64,000 nt of DNA from Nocardia jinanensis (GCF_014645735.1 NZ_BMMH01000006.1:310001-374000), one strand, 5' to 3'; shown: positions 51,585 through 61,472, counted from the first letter of the stretch. Notes: generated from the sequence alone by a model not told the origin. Numbers and translations: made by a program.

Positions 51585-52433
51585 TCTCACTCCTCATGAT
51601 CGGGCCGTGTCGACCCCCACGACCTACCGGCGCCGCGGCGGGAAACAGCATTGAACAGAAGTTCGACTGCGAGTGCGCCTGCGCTTACTCGAAGGTCTTC
51701 GCGGAGCCCCTCGAGTCCGAAAGAAATCATCGGGCGACCTGGGCACTGACCGATGCGCGCCATTCGGCTCGGTGGTATCGGCCCCTGAGCGTGATCCCAC
51801 CGTAGGGGAACACCCGCCCTCCAGCAGGGAAATCGGAGGGCGTGTCCAGCTCACTGCAGTTCTCGCCGGCCTGCCGAACTCGAGCGGCGAAACAGTTACA
51901 TTCCGTCATGGCGTCGAGCAGGTGAATCTTCGGGATCCGGTAGGCCGTTACGAACTCGGATCGCTAGTGGCGGCCGGAAAACGGTGGCCAGCTCGAGGTG
52001 ATGTACGCACTGATATGACAACGCCGGTGTGACTAGTTCACGCCATTTCGTGGCGGCGGCCCGGGGCATCGCGAGCGGCACCGGAGAAGGTATCCATGCG
52101 AGCGACAGCGTGCGGGGCCCTGTACAGAGCACGGCCAGCGGAGAAGGATCTCCACCGAGGCGGCCGAGCCGGCGGCGCTCCTGTCGAGTGCCGGCCGTGC
52201 GGATGCGTTCGACCTCGGCCGCCCGCCGATCGTGGGAACCTCGCCGATCACGGGGATCGGTACGGAACGGGCGGGACGGGCGGGACGGGTTTGTCGAGCG
52301 GTGTCGGCAAATCCCTCTGAGCACCACGTTTAGGAGATCCACCGAGGGGTAACGCGCACGAACCTACCGCGGGCGAGCAATGCCGCGTCCAGGTCGAGCA
52401 GGTCGAGAGTGGAGCCGGAGGATCGGAGGATCG
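51585..52433. other. Non-coding stretch with a G-run microrepeat
   Basis: About 850 bp between divergent genes with no recognisable frame. Just before the SRPBCC gene it contains a five-run G repeat (52269-52289). Promoters for both sides must lie here. Confidence 0.45.
52269..52289 (+). repeat. G-quadruplex-like run of five GGG tracts
   Basis: GGG tracts at 52269, 52273, 52278, 52282 and 52287 separated by C or AC. The regular spacing would permit a G-quadruplex on the plus strand. Confidence 0.55.
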
Positions 52434-52889
52434 ATGCCTGCTGAACCGAGTGTGCAAATCCCGCTGCCCGCCGAGGACGTCTTCGCGATCCTCGCCGACG
52501 GCTGGCTCTACGGGCTATGGGTTGTCGGCGCCACCCATATACGCAAGGTCGATCCCGGCTGGCCCGACACCGGCTCTCGTATCCACCACAGTGTGGGCGG
52601 GTGGCCGCTGACCCGCAACGACACCACGGAGGTCCTGGTGGTGGACGCGCCGCACCGGCTCGAGCTCGGTGCCCGGCTGTGGCCCGCCGGTGCCGCGCGC
52701 ATCCGGCTGAACCTCATCGAGCGCCGACCCGACCTCACCGAGGTGAGGATGGTCGAGCGCGTGTACCAGGGGCCCGGACGCCTGTTGCCGGGCGTGGCGC
52801 AAGACCTGGTGCTGGTTCCGCGGAACCGGGAATCATTGCGACGTCTCACGGCGCTGGCCGTCGGCCGCGCAGCTACCGGCATGACCTGA
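52434..52889 (+). CDS. SRPBCC-family protein
   Basis: 151 residues; a START-like fold with EDVFAILADGWLYGLWVVGA at about residues 14-33, a pattern seen in polyketide-cyclase/dehydrase-like proteins of actinobacteria. GGAGGATCG precedes the ATG. It converges on the DUF2231 gene. The ligand is unknown. Confidence 0.8.
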   Translation: MPAEPSVQIPLPAEDVFAILADGWLYGLWVVGATHIRKVDPGWPDTGSRIHHSVGGWPLTRNDTTEVLVVDAPHRLELGARLWPAGAARIRLNLIERRPDLTEVRMVERVYQGPGRLLPGVAQDLVLVPRNRESLRRLTALAVGRAATGMT

Positions 52890-52980
52890 TCACGCTATCC
52901 CGCACGCCCGCCCACGCACCCGAGTGCCGGTCGGCAACCGTGCTGCGGTCGCAGATCTCCGCGGGGTTCCATCACTGGCG

Positions 52981-53532
52981 TCAGGTCTGGACGGGGATGT
53001 CCGGCGGGGTGGTCGATGGCCCGGTCTGCCACCGGTGCACGCCCGCGCCGAGCGCGTAGGACAGGTGACCGCCCAGCGCTCCGCCGACGCCCACCGCCGC
53101 CAGCCCGAAGGCGCCGAGGATCGTGGCGTGACGTTGATGTTCTCTGCGTAGGTAAGCCCCGAGGAACAACGCACTGCCTACTGTGTTGGCCGACGCGTGG
53201 ATCAGTGCCACACGCCGTTGCGGTGTATCGAGACCGCGCACCTCGGCGAGGCCGGTGACCACGGTGGGCACGGTGGCCGCCAATCCGATCAGAACCAGAT
53301 GCTGCGCCGCGTCGTAGCGACCGGTCAGGCGAAGCACCGCAGCGCTGGACCAGGCCCCGATCGGCATCGTGACGAGCAACGGGTGCACCGGATGACCCAG
53401 CCACGAACCACGCAACCACTCCCCGGTACGGCCCCGCCCCACGACACGATCCGCCACGGCCGACAGCACCGCGGCCGGCCGATCGACCACACCGGCCTCC
53501 TCGACTCCTCGCAGAACTCGATGCAGGTTCAT
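52981..53532 (-). CDS. DUF2231 membrane protein
   Basis: 183 residues with GHPVHPLLVTMPIGAW near residue 46, the HPVHP hallmark of DUF2231, and four predicted helices. Function is unknown; relatives are found near stress and redox genes. The start at 53532 is chosen as the first plausible ATG before the conserved part. Confidence 0.8.
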   Translation of the reverse strand: MNLHRVLRGVEEAGVVDRPAAVLSAVADRVVGRGRTGEWLRGSWLGHPVHPLLVTMPIGAWSSAAVLRLTGRYDAAQHLVLIGLAATVPTVVTGLAEVRGLDTPQRRVALIHASANTVGSALFLGAYLRREHQRHATILGAFGLAAVGVGGALGGHLSYALGAGVHRWQTGPSTTPPDIPVQT

Positions 53533-53860
53533 TCCGCCGCCATACCCGCTCACCTCGCGGCAAACCTGCCGGATTCGGGGCAACCGACACAGCTGCCGGT
53601 ACCGGCGGCCGCCGCCGGCGCCGGGGCGAGGTTCCGATGGCTACCGGCGAGTGCCCCGGGACCGTTCCGCCGACGGCGCCGCCCGCGAGGGAAGTGCTCG
53701 CGGCCACGAACACGCGGCCTCCCGTGTTCACGGTCGTCGGCGGTCCGTCACACCCGTACCTACTCGGCCTCGACACCCACCGCGGCAGACCGACGCCTCG
53801 AGCACCATGTGCCGACTCGGCGATTCCGCGCCGTGGTGCGACAGTCTCGCTTCAGCGCCC
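53533..53860. other. Non-coding stretch
   Basis: No convincing frame, hairpin or repeat seen. Confidence 0.4.
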
Positions 53861-54634
53861 TCAGTATCCGTCGGCGAGACGGCCCGAGATCTCCTCGGCG
53901 GCAGCGATGATCAGTCGGGTCAGTTCCGCGCGACGTTCCTCGGTCAGCCTGGACACCGGCGCCGCGGTACCGAGCGCGGCAACCGGCCTTCCTGATCGCC
54001 GGATCAGCGCGGCGGTACCCCAGATACCTTGGTCGATCTCCTCGCTGGACTGGCTGAATCCGGCCTCGCGTACCGCGCGTAGCGCCTGGTCGGAGATCAT
54101 CTGCACGTGCGCGGGGGCGAGCAGCGGGCGGGTCCGATCGAGATACTCGTCGCGCTCGGGTCCGGGCATGGTGGCCAGCAGCAGGCGGGGAATGGACCCG
54201 GAATGCAACGCCATCGGCTGACCCCGGTCGAACTGCAGGGACACCGGGCGGGTGGATTCGACCCGATCGACGCAGAAGGCGAAGTCGCCTCGGCGGCGAG
54301 CGATGAGGACGGTCTCGTCGGCGGTGTCGCGCAGCCGGGTGATGATCGGGCGGGCGACGTCGGCGAGGGTGTCCCGTGCCTCATCATGAGCCTCGGCCAG
54401 GGCCAGGACCTTGTTGGTGAGCCGATAGCCACCACCCGGGCACGGCTCCACGAAACCCGTTTCGCGCAAGATCCCGATGTAACGATAGGCAGTGGACTGC
54501 TTGTACCCGAGGTGATCCGCGATTTCGGCGACGGTCCAGACCGAGTTCGCTCCGGTGAACGAGCTCAGCGTGGCCAGAACCCGACGACCGCTCTCCGCTC
54601 CCGCCACCTGTCCGGGCTCCTGAGGTCGAGCCAT
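53861..54634 (-). CDS. IclR family transcriptional regulator
   Basis: 257 residues with a winged HTH (SVWTVAEIADHLGYKQSTAY then RYIGILRETGFVEP) and an IclR effector domain (RLRDTADETVLIARRRGDF... FDRGQPMALHSGSIPRLLLA). The ATG at 54634 has AGAGG 6 bases upstream. Divergent from the hydrolase/ABC operon, it is the likely local regulator. Two inverted copies of a box (54665-54674 and 54945-54954) flank the gap. Confidence 0.9.
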   Translation of the reverse strand: MARPQEPGQVAGAESGRRVLATLSSFTGANSVWTVAEIADHLGYKQSTAYRYIGILRETGFVEPCPGGGYRLTNKVLALAEAHDEARDTLADVARPIITRLRDTADETVLIARRRGDFAFCVDRVESTRPVSLQFDRGQPMALHSGSIPRLLLATMPGPERDEYLDRTRPLLAPAHVQMISDQALRAVREAGFSQSSEEIDQGIWGTAALIRRSGRPVAALGTAAPVSRLTEERRAELTRLIIAAAEEISGRLADGY

Positions 54635-54664
54635 ATTCATCCTCTCGCAATGCTCATTTTCATT

Positions 54665-54674
54665 ATGTGGGAAT
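54665..54674 (+). promoter_or_regulatory. Candidate IclR box, copy 1
   Basis: ATGTGGGAAT, 31 bases upstream of the IclR start; its reverse complement recurs exactly at 54945-54954 near the operon promoter. Confidence 0.5.
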
Positions 54675-54944
54675 AGTACACGGGAACATGATCTTCCGTC
54701 ACAGGATTTCCACTGCGCTCCTTCGACCAACCTCTCGAACACGCCCCAGCGATCAACAGCTCGCCCTTCCACCGCCAGAATCCCGACCATTAACCATGAC
54801 CACCAGCTAATATTGTCATCCATCAGAATTACGACGACACCCCGGGCCGCGCAGCAGACGCGCTGAGGTATACGCAATCTCCTCGAAACACGTGATTAAC
54901 ACCTCAGAACCGCCTTGACGAGACCGCACGGTTCGCCTAATCTA

Positions 54945-54954
54945 ATTCCCACAT
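54945..54954 (-). promoter_or_regulatory. Candidate IclR box, copy 2 (inverted)
   Basis: ATTCCCACAT, exact inverse of copy 1, 13 bp before the palindrome at 54967-54985. Confidence 0.5.
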
Positions 54955-54966
54955 TGCACCTTCTTT

Positions 54967-54985
54967 TCTCTCACATTATGAGAGA
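54967..54985. promoter_or_regulatory. Perfect palindrome in the operon promoter
   Basis: TCTCTCA-CATTA-TGAGAGA, a 7-5-7 perfect inverted repeat. It may be the operator of the IclR protein or of another regulator, and it lies 183 bp before the first gene. Confidence 0.6.
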
Positions 54986-55167
54986 CAGGATTCGGGTTTG
55001 GTTGGCGGTCCGCGGCGCAGGGCCGGGCTCCGATCGGAGCGCCCGGCATACGAGTACTGCTCCACGACAGGTCCGGCCCTGAAATGCGATCGGGGCCGGT
55101 CGCCCTGCGCCCCGGTTCTCGGACGCGACTTCGGGCGTCCCGTGAGCCGCACAGGAAAGGACTATCC

Positions 55168-56085
55168 ATGCCTACTCGTTCCACGACTGTGGCCGCTCCG
55201 GCGGTCGAGCTCGTACCGGACAGGCTTTACCGGCTGGGCGGTGTGGTGCCGATCGACGGCCGGCTGAGCTGGCGCCGCCCGGGGGTCACGGGATTCGAGC
55301 CGATCAGCGCCTACCTCCTGCTCGAGGAAGACAACGCACTCCTCGTGGGCACCGGCGTCAAACTGCATCGCCGGCTGATCATCGATCAGGTTCGCGAACT
55401 TCTCGGTGACCGCAAGCTACACCTGTACGCCGACCGCAACGAGGCAGACGAGATCGGCAACCTCGCGGCACTCGTCAGTGAGTTCGACGTCGAGCACATC
55501 TGGTTCGCCGGTGCCGGTCATCTGCTCAGGTGGTTCGAACACGACGACTTCGGCGGATCCGCACCGGGCGAGGACCGAGTGACCATGCACTTCCTGATGC
55601 CCGCCGACAACCCCGGCCGGACCCTGATCCGGGAGTTGAACCGTCCCAGCGAGGTGGCATTCGATCCGAACCACCGGACGACGCTCATGAACACTCGCCT
55701 GACGGTGCTCGGGTTCGCGTGGCTCTACGATGCCGGGACCAGGACTTTGTTCTGCAGTGACTTCTTTTCCGAGGGCAAGCTCGACACAGCGGACGGCTCC
55801 CCGGTGATGTCGGCCGAGGAACGATCCACTCTCGACGAGGTCCGCGATCACATCTACACCCGATTCGAGTGGATGAGAGACGCCGAGACCGGGCCCCTGA
55901 TCGAGGACCTGCACAAGTTCTTCGACGGCGTCGAGATCGACCGTCTCGCGCCTTACCACGGCACGGTCATCGAAGGCCCCGATCAGGTCCGTCGGCACCT
56001 GCAGATGGCCCTCGATGTGCTGGCCCCCGACGCCGCACTCGCCGCGGCCCCGACTTCGACGCAGGAGACCACCGACCATGCCTGA
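55168..56085 (+). CDS. MBL-fold protein with altered metal motif 1
   Basis: 305 residues related to flavodiiron/ODP-type metallo-beta-lactamase domains. Where they have H-x-E-x-D-H, this one has R-N-E-A-D-E (Glu92, Asp94 and Glu95 remain). Later pieces resemble the third and fourth ligands (FCSDFFSEG; PYHGTVIEG with His). Metal binding is thus doubtful or changed. A redox or hydrolytic role cannot be assigned. AAAGGA lies 8 bases before the ATG. It is first in the operon and overlaps the next gene by 8 bp. Confidence 0.75.
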   Translation: MPTRSTTVAAPAVELVPDRLYRLGGVVPIDGRLSWRRPGVTGFEPISAYLLLEEDNALLVGTGVKLHRRLIIDQVRELLGDRKLHLYADRNEADEIGNLAALVSEFDVEHIWFAGAGHLLRWFEHDDFGGSAPGEDRVTMHFLMPADNPGRTLIRELNRPSEVAFDPNHRTTLMNTRLTVLGFAWLYDAGTRTLFCSDFFSEGKLDTADGSPVMSAEERSTLDEVRDHIYTRFEWMRDAETGPLIEDLHKFFDGVEIDRLAPYHGTVIEGPDQVRRHLQMALDVLAPDAALAAAPTSTQETTDHA

Positions 56086-56902
56086 TCTCGACGACCTGCT
56101 CGATGTCTTCGGCACCTATTTCGTGCACGAGCGCTTCCCCCGGCCGATCGCGGACGGGGTGCAGTGGATCGGCGGCTGCTCCGCGCTGTTCATGGACAAG
56201 GAGCGCCAGGACCTGGTGCACTCGGCTCTGAACACCTACCTCATCACGGGCACGGAGAAGACCCTGCTGGTCGACACCGCGCATCCGGGGTTGTGGGACA
56301 CCTACCTCCCCGCACTCGAAAAGGCGCTCGGCGGACGCCGGCTCGACTACGTGATGCCGACCCACCCGGAGATCCCGCACGGTGGTTCGTTGTCCATGCT
56401 CTACGATGCGCATCCCGAAGTGAAGGTGGTCGGCGACGTCCGCGACTACTTCCTCTATCACCCATCGGTGCCGGATTCGGCGTACCAGGCGATGGCGCCC
56501 GGGTCGACCCTCGACCTCGGTGGCCGTGAGTTCGAGTTCGTCGACTCGGTGTTCCGTGACCTGCCGAACACGATATGGGGATTCGACCATGGATCCCGGG
56601 TGCTGTTCCCCGCCGACGGGTTCGCCTTCTTCCATTGGCACCGCGAGGACACGTGCGGGTTCACCGCCGAGGAGTCCGGTATCGAACCGTCCACCGAGAT
56701 GTACTCGGTGATGACCGCGATCGTCAGTGGCATAGGACATCTGGATGTCGAGTCGCGGATCCAGCGGTTCATGGATCTGCTGGAGCGCTTCGCCCCGTCG
56801 ATGCTCGCTCCCGCCCACGGCACGGTCGTCGCCGACATCCCCGTGGCATTGAACTACCTGACCGCGCTGCGCAACGACAGCCGCGCCGGAATCTCGAAGT
56901 GA
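56078..56902 (+). CDS. MBL-fold metallo-hydrolase 2 (ODP/flavodiiron-like domain)
   Basis: 274 residues, a better conserved homologue. The metal motif is THPEIPHGGS (His96, Glu98, His101) with Pro instead of Asp in the middle, then FRDLPNTIWGFD, FPADGFAF (Asp) and APAHGTV (His). It may bind two metals. It lacks a flavodoxin domain, so it is a stand-alone lactamase-fold hydrolase or O2/NO-type sensor. It overlaps the first MBL gene by 8 bp, which suggests a two-subunit unit. Confidence 0.8.
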   Translation: MPDLDDLLDVFGTYFVHERFPRPIADGVQWIGGCSALFMDKERQDLVHSALNTYLITGTEKTLLVDTAHPGLWDTYLPALEKALGGRRLDYVMPTHPEIPHGGSLSMLYDAHPEVKVVGDVRDYFLYHPSVPDSAYQAMAPGSTLDLGGREFEFVDSVFRDLPNTIWGFDHGSRVLFPADGFAFFHWHREDTCGFTAEESGIEPSTEMYSVMTAIVSGIGHLDVESRIQRFMDLLERFAPSMLAPAHGTVVADIPVALNYLTALRNDSRAGISK

Positions 56903-56943
56903 TCGGCCGCCCCTTCTCCACCGAGTAAGACCGAGGACAAGCC

Positions 56944-58590
56944 ATGTACGCCAGAACTTCTCGTCGCGCCAAGCTCGTGGTGGCCGGTGCGACCGTCGCA
57001 GTGTCCGCGCTCCTGTTGTCCGCGTGTGGCGGTGGCGGCGGACCCGCCGCGGGTGGCGACCTGCCCGAATCCTCCACCTACGTGATCGCCATCCCACAGG
57101 ACTTCCAAGGTGTCGACCGCGCGAGCTACTCCAGTGAGGCGTCGAAGGTTCTCGCCGACGTCATGCAGAGTCGGCTGCTCGAGTTCGAGACCGACGCGAG
57201 CACACCCACGTCCTGCCTGTCCGAGGTACCCACCCCACTGAATCCGCAGTCCGCCCTGGTGGAGAAGTGGGCGGTGACCCCGGACGGGCTGGGCATCGAG
57301 ATCGCTCTGCGTAACGGGGTGCGCAGCGCGGTGGGTAATACGCTCACCGCCGAGGATGTGAAGTGGACCCTCGATCGTGCGGTGGCCATCGATGCCGGCG
57401 CTCAGACCCTGTTCTTCAAGGTCGGCGGCTTCGACCGGGCGAACCCGGTCACGGTGATCGATCCGGCGCACCTGCGGATGAATCTCGTGTCGCGGAACGC
57501 GATGGCGCCGTATGTGCTGGCCAGCGTCGCGGGCATCATCCTCGACAGCGCCGATGTGCGTGCCAACTCCACCCCGGAGGACCCCTGGGGCAAGAATTAC
57601 CTCACCGACAACACCGCGAACTTCGGTCCGTGGGATCTGACCGGGTTCACCTCCCAGCAGCTCACCTTCGACCGGAACCCGAACTTCGCCGGTAAGCGCG
57701 GCAATATCGACCAGATCCTGCTGCAGACCGTCGCCGATGCCTCCTCGCGGATCCAGCTGTTGCAGTCCGGGCAGGTCGCCGAGGTCACCAACCTCGACTA
57801 CACGCAGCTCGAGCACCTCCGCGACAGCGACACCGTCAATCTCGCCGACTGCGCCAACCCCGCCCGGGACTGGCTGGGGCTCAATGCCTCCGATCCGATC
57901 GTCGGCAAGCCCGAGGTGCGGCAGGCGATCTCCTATGCACTCGACCGGGTCGCGATCAACCAGGCCGTCTACCGCGGGTTCGCCGCGCCCTCCGCGGGTG
58001 GGTTGTCGGCCCAGTTCGGTGCACCGGCACCGGATCCCGACCCGTACGCTCGCGATCTGGACAAGGCCCGGAAGTTGCTTTCCGAAGCCGGCTACGCGGA
58101 CGGCTTCACGCTGGATCTCAGCGTCTCCCCCGCCCAGCCCGGACCGCATTCGGCGAATCTCGCCGCGATCGTCCAGCAGCAGCTCGGTGAGGTAGGTATC
58201 GAAGTCAACGTCGTGACCGTGCCCTCCGCAGTGCAGTTCCGTTCCGACGGGCTGGCACACACGATGCAGGCCTGGCTACTGGCGGAGACGCCGGCGTTCG
58301 CCAACGCGGGCTACTCCGGCTGGCTGACCAGTGGTTGCGGAGGTCTGCAGAACTACGCCGGATTCTGCAATCCCGAGTTCGACACGCTGACCGCCGAGCT
58401 GATGGCCGACAGCACGGGACCGCGAGCGCAGGCGACCACGAATGGCGTCGCCACACTGATCGCAGAACAGCAGCCCGCCGTGTATCTCGCGGACCGCTCC
58501 ACGATCAATATCCGCAGTATCTGTGCCGAGCAGGTACCGGCGTCGTCGTTCGGCACCAACTACACCGAGGCGAACACCCGATGCCAGTAG
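56944..58590 (+). CDS. ABC importer substrate-binding lipoprotein (Dpp/Opp family 5)
   Basis: 548 residues with a lipoprotein signal (lipobox LSAC, Cys near residue 27) and the family-5 pattern (ALRNGVRSAVGNTLTAEDVK, LNASDPIVGKPEVRQAISYA). It would bind a peptide, amide or similar polar compound outside the membrane. It is followed at once by the two permeases and two ATPases of the same importer. The 3' end overlaps the permease by 10 bp. Confidence 0.92.
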   Translation: MYARTSRRAKLVVAGATVAVSALLLSACGGGGGPAAGGDLPESSTYVIAIPQDFQGVDRASYSSEASKVLADVMQSRLLEFETDASTPTSCLSEVPTPLNPQSALVEKWAVTPDGLGIEIALRNGVRSAVGNTLTAEDVKWTLDRAVAIDAGAQTLFFKVGGFDRANPVTVIDPAHLRMNLVSRNAMAPYVLASVAGIILDSADVRANSTPEDPWGKNYLTDNTANFGPWDLTGFTSQQLTFDRNPNFAGKRGNIDQILLQTVADASSRIQLLQSGQVAEVTNLDYTQLEHLRDSDTVNLADCANPARDWLGLNASDPIVGKPEVRQAISYALDRVAINQAVYRGFAAPSAGGLSAQFGAPAPDPDPYARDLDKARKLLSEAGYADGFTLDLSVSPAQPGPHSANLAAIVQQQLGEVGIEVNVVTVPSAVQFRSDGLAHTMQAWLLAETPAFANAGYSGWLTSGCGGLQNYAGFCNPEFDTLTAELMADSTGPRAQATTNGVATLIAEQQPAVYLADRSTINIRSICAEQVPASSFGTNYTEANTRCQ

Positions 58591-59708
58591 AAACCCAGCC
58601 CGTATCGGCGTCCTACGACGCCACGGATACCACGACCGCATCGGACATGTCTCCCGCGGAACCCGGAAAGGGCTCCGCGGGGGCGGCCCGGCGAGTTCCG
58701 GTGGCGATGCTGCTCGGTCGGCTCGTAGCCATCCCGGTATCCATCTTCGCGGTCGCGACACTGGCGTTCTGGCTGATCCGGCTGCCGGGCACCAACGCCG
58801 CGGCCGCGATCGGCGGCGAGTACGCCGACGCGGAGGCCATCGCCCGGATCGAGGGAGAGCTGGGGTTCAACCGGCCGCTGTGGTCGCAGTACACCGACTT
58901 CCTCGCCGGCCTCGTCCGCGGTGACCTCGGGATGTCGTACTTCACCCGCCGTCCCGTCTCCGAGGAGATCTTCGGGCGACTGCCGCTCGACCTCACTGTC
59001 GGCCTGCTCGGCCTTGTGGTGGCGATCGTCGTGGGCGTCGGAATGGGTGCCGTCGGCGCCTACTACCGCACCGGACCCGCTGATCAGACGACGCGGGTGA
59101 TCGTCAGTGTGCTGCAGTCTCTTCCGGAGTACGTATTCGCCCTCGTCCTGGTCTACGTGTTCTTCTACGTCCTCGGTGTGGCTCCCGCCCCGGTGGGGCA
59201 GGTGTCCATGCGCACTGCCGTACCTGACGGGGCCACCGGTGTGGTGGTGATCGATTCGCTCCTCGCCGGCGATATGTCCACCTTCGGCAGGGCCGCGCAG
59301 CAGCTCGTGCTCCCGGTGCTGAGTTTCGGACTGGTCCTTTCCGCGGTTTTCGCCCGTGTCACCCGGTCGCAGTTCGCGACGGTGCTGTCGTCCCAGCAGA
59401 TCCAATACGCGCGCGCTTGCGGACTGACCCCGGCTCGGGTGTTCTGGTCGGCATTCACCGTCTCACGAACCGCTGTCCTGACCACGATCGCCGTGGTCAC
59501 CGGTGCGATCATCGGCGGCGGCGCGATCATGCAGAAGATCTACAACCTCGACGGAGCGGCAGCATTCGGCGTCGACTCGATCTTCAAGTTCGATCTACCT
59601 GTCATCCAAGGAATCGTCATCGCGCTCGGTGGCCTGACGGTAGTGGCGTTCCTCGTCATCGACATCGTCATCCTGCTCCTCGACCCGCGCGTCCGTCACA
59701 AGTCCTGA
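58581..59708 (+). CDS. ABC importer permease (DppB-like)
   Basis: 375 residues with a 50-residue cytoplasmic N-terminus, six predicted helices and the BPD motif near the C-terminus (QYARACGLTPARVFWSAFTV). It forms the channel with the next gene. Confidence 0.9.
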   Translation: MPVETQPVSASYDATDTTTASDMSPAEPGKGSAGAARRVPVAMLLGRLVAIPVSIFAVATLAFWLIRLPGTNAAAAIGGEYADAEAIARIEGELGFNRPLWSQYTDFLAGLVRGDLGMSYFTRRPVSEEIFGRLPLDLTVGLLGLVVAIVVGVGMGAVGAYYRTGPADQTTRVIVSVLQSLPEYVFALVLVYVFFYVLGVAPAPVGQVSMRTAVPDGATGVVVIDSLLAGDMSTFGRAAQQLVLPVLSFGLVLSAVFARVTRSQFATVLSSQQIQYARACGLTPARVFWSAFTVSRTAVLTTIAVVTGAIIGGGAIMQKIYNLDGAAAFGVDSIFKFDLPVIQGIVIALGGLTVVAFLVIDIVILLLDPRVRHKS

Positions 59709-59718
59709 GGCCTCCACC

Positions 59719-60636
59719 ATGACCAGCCACATCGGGGCGGACACCGCCCCCAGCACTTCGCCGGACACCACCCCGCCCGGCGCCGTCCCCGAGCCGGCCA
59801 TCGTCCGTGCGGACCGAGCCCGGAAGAAGAACCGCCGACGCGGGCTCGCCGGCGCGTATATCGGCGGGGGGATGCTGGCGGCACTCGCCGTCGCCGCGAT
59901 CGTCTGCAGGTTCTTTCTCGACTCGGATCGCATCGATCCGGCAATGGTGCTCACCGCACCCACCGGCGAGCACCCGTTCGGAACGGACTCGGCCGGTCGC
60001 GACGTTGCGCTGCGCACCTTCGCCGCCGCCGCGGCCGACCTGCCGCTGGCGCTCGGAGGTACCGCCGTCGCCATGGTCGTCGGTACCGCGCTCGGCCTGT
60101 TGGCCGGTTCCGGTGGCCGCGGCTCGGGCTACATCATGCGCATAGTCGACGGCTTCGACGCCTTCCCGTTGCTCATCCTGATCCTGGTGATCGTGCAGAT
60201 CAGTGGTGGTGGCACCGCGATCCTGCTGGCAACCATCGCGATTCTCAACATCCCCCGCTTCATCCGGCTCACCCGCGCGGAATCGATGCACCTGCGGGAG
60301 TCGCGCTACGTCTTCTACTCGCAAGTGATCGGCACCTCGGTGTACTACCGGCTGCGCACCCATATCCTGCCGAATATCTCGGGCACGATCCTGTCGCAGG
60401 CGAGTACCGGTGCGGCACTGGCACTATCGGCGGTCGGCGCGATGAGCTTCCTCGGTCTCGGCATCGCCCCACCGATACCCAGTTGGGGATCGATGATCCA
60501 GGCCGGGTCCGCCGGGCTCACCACCGGCCAATGGTGGCCCATCGCCTTCCCCGCGCTGGCACTGGTGTATTCGATCGTCGCGCTGAACCTGATTTCCGAC
60601 AGCCTCGACGCCCACTTCGCCAAGGAGGTCGAATGA
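59719..60636 (+). CDS. ABC importer permease (DppC-like)
   Basis: 305 residues; typical DppC N-terminal charged stretch, the HPFGTDSAGRDV segment and the EAA-loop (LRESRYVFYSQVIGTSVYYR). Helices fit six spans. It overlaps the ATPase gene by ATGA. Confidence 0.9.
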   Translation: MTSHIGADTAPSTSPDTTPPGAVPEPAIVRADRARKKNRRRGLAGAYIGGGMLAALAVAAIVCRFFLDSDRIDPAMVLTAPTGEHPFGTDSAGRDVALRTFAAAAADLPLALGGTAVAMVVGTALGLLAGSGGRGSGYIMRIVDGFDAFPLLILILVIVQISGGGTAILLATIAILNIPRFIRLTRAESMHLRESRYVFYSQVIGTSVYYRLRTHILPNISGTILSQASTGAALALSAVGAMSFLGLGIAPPIPSWGSMIQAGSAGLTTGQWWPIAFPALALVYSIVALNLISDSLDAHFAKEVE

Positions 60637-61472
60637 CCACCGAGACAACACCACTACTCCAGGTCACCGACCTCGCCGTCGAATTCGGCCGCGGCGACAC
60701 CGCCACCCGGGTCGTACACGATGTGTCCTTCGAGGTACACCAGGGCGAGTTCGTCGGCATCATCGGCGAGACCGGGTCGGGCAAGTCGGTATCTCTGCGG
60801 GCGGCGCTGGGAATGCTGCCCTCGACCGGCCGTATGGTCAGCGGGCGGTCCCTTTTTCAAGGCAAAGACCTGCACAAACTCGGTAGACGTGGGCTCCGTG
60901 CGGTGAAGGGTAACGATATCGGGTTCATTCCGCAGCAGCCCTGGAGTGCGCTCAATCCCGTCCAGTCCGTCGAGAAGCAGTTCCTCGCGGTCGGCCGCTC
61001 GCACGGCAAGAGCAAGGCGTGGATCCGCGAGGCGGCGCGCGAGATGCTGCGCCGGGTGGAGATCACCGCCCCCGAGCGAGTGTTGGCGGGTCACTCCGGC
61101 AATCTGTCCGGCGGAATGGCGCAGCGCGTGGTCATCGCCATCTCGCTGATGCTGCAGCCCGATCTGGTAGTCGGCGATGAACCCACCACCGCACTGGACG
61201 TGACCGTGCAGAAGGAGATCCTCGATCTGCTCAGCCGGATCTGCCGGGAGGACGGCAAGTCCATCCTCGTGGTCACCCACGATCTCGGTGTCGTGTCCAC
61301 CTACTGCGACCGGGTCTATGTCATGCGTGACGGACGGGTACTCGAGAACGGGCCGACCCGCTCGGTATTCTCCGGCCCGCAGCACGAGTACACACAGCAG
61401 CTGGTCACGGCGTCCACCCGCTATCTCGACGACGAACCCTCCGACGCTTCGGTGAAAGCTGTTGTGGCATGA
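60633..61472 (+). CDS. ABC importer ATPase (DppD-like)
   Basis: 279 residues: Walker A GETGSGKS, signature LSGGMAQR, Walker B LVVGDEPTTALD, and the DppD C-terminal HEYTQQLV. GGAGG lies just before the ATG. Confidence 0.93.
   Translation: MTTETTPLLQVTDLAVEFGRGDTATRVVHDVSFEVHQGEFVGIIGETGSGKSVSLRAALGMLPSTGRMVSGRSLFQGKDLHKLGRRGLRAVKGNDIGFIPQQPWSALNPVQSVEKQFLAVGRSHGKSKAWIREAAREMLRRVEITAPERVLAGHSGNLSGGMAQRVVIAISLMLQPDLVVGDEPTTALDVTVQKEILDLLSRICREDGKSILVVTHDLGVVSTYCDRVYVMRDGRVLENGPTRSVFSGPQHEYTQQLVTASTRYLDDEPSDASVKAVVA

Noticed and set aside
51896..52342. 148-codon minus-strand frame in the gap before the START-like gene
   Set aside because: Composition is Arg/Pro-rich with no motif, and it runs across the G-tract repeat; probably chance.
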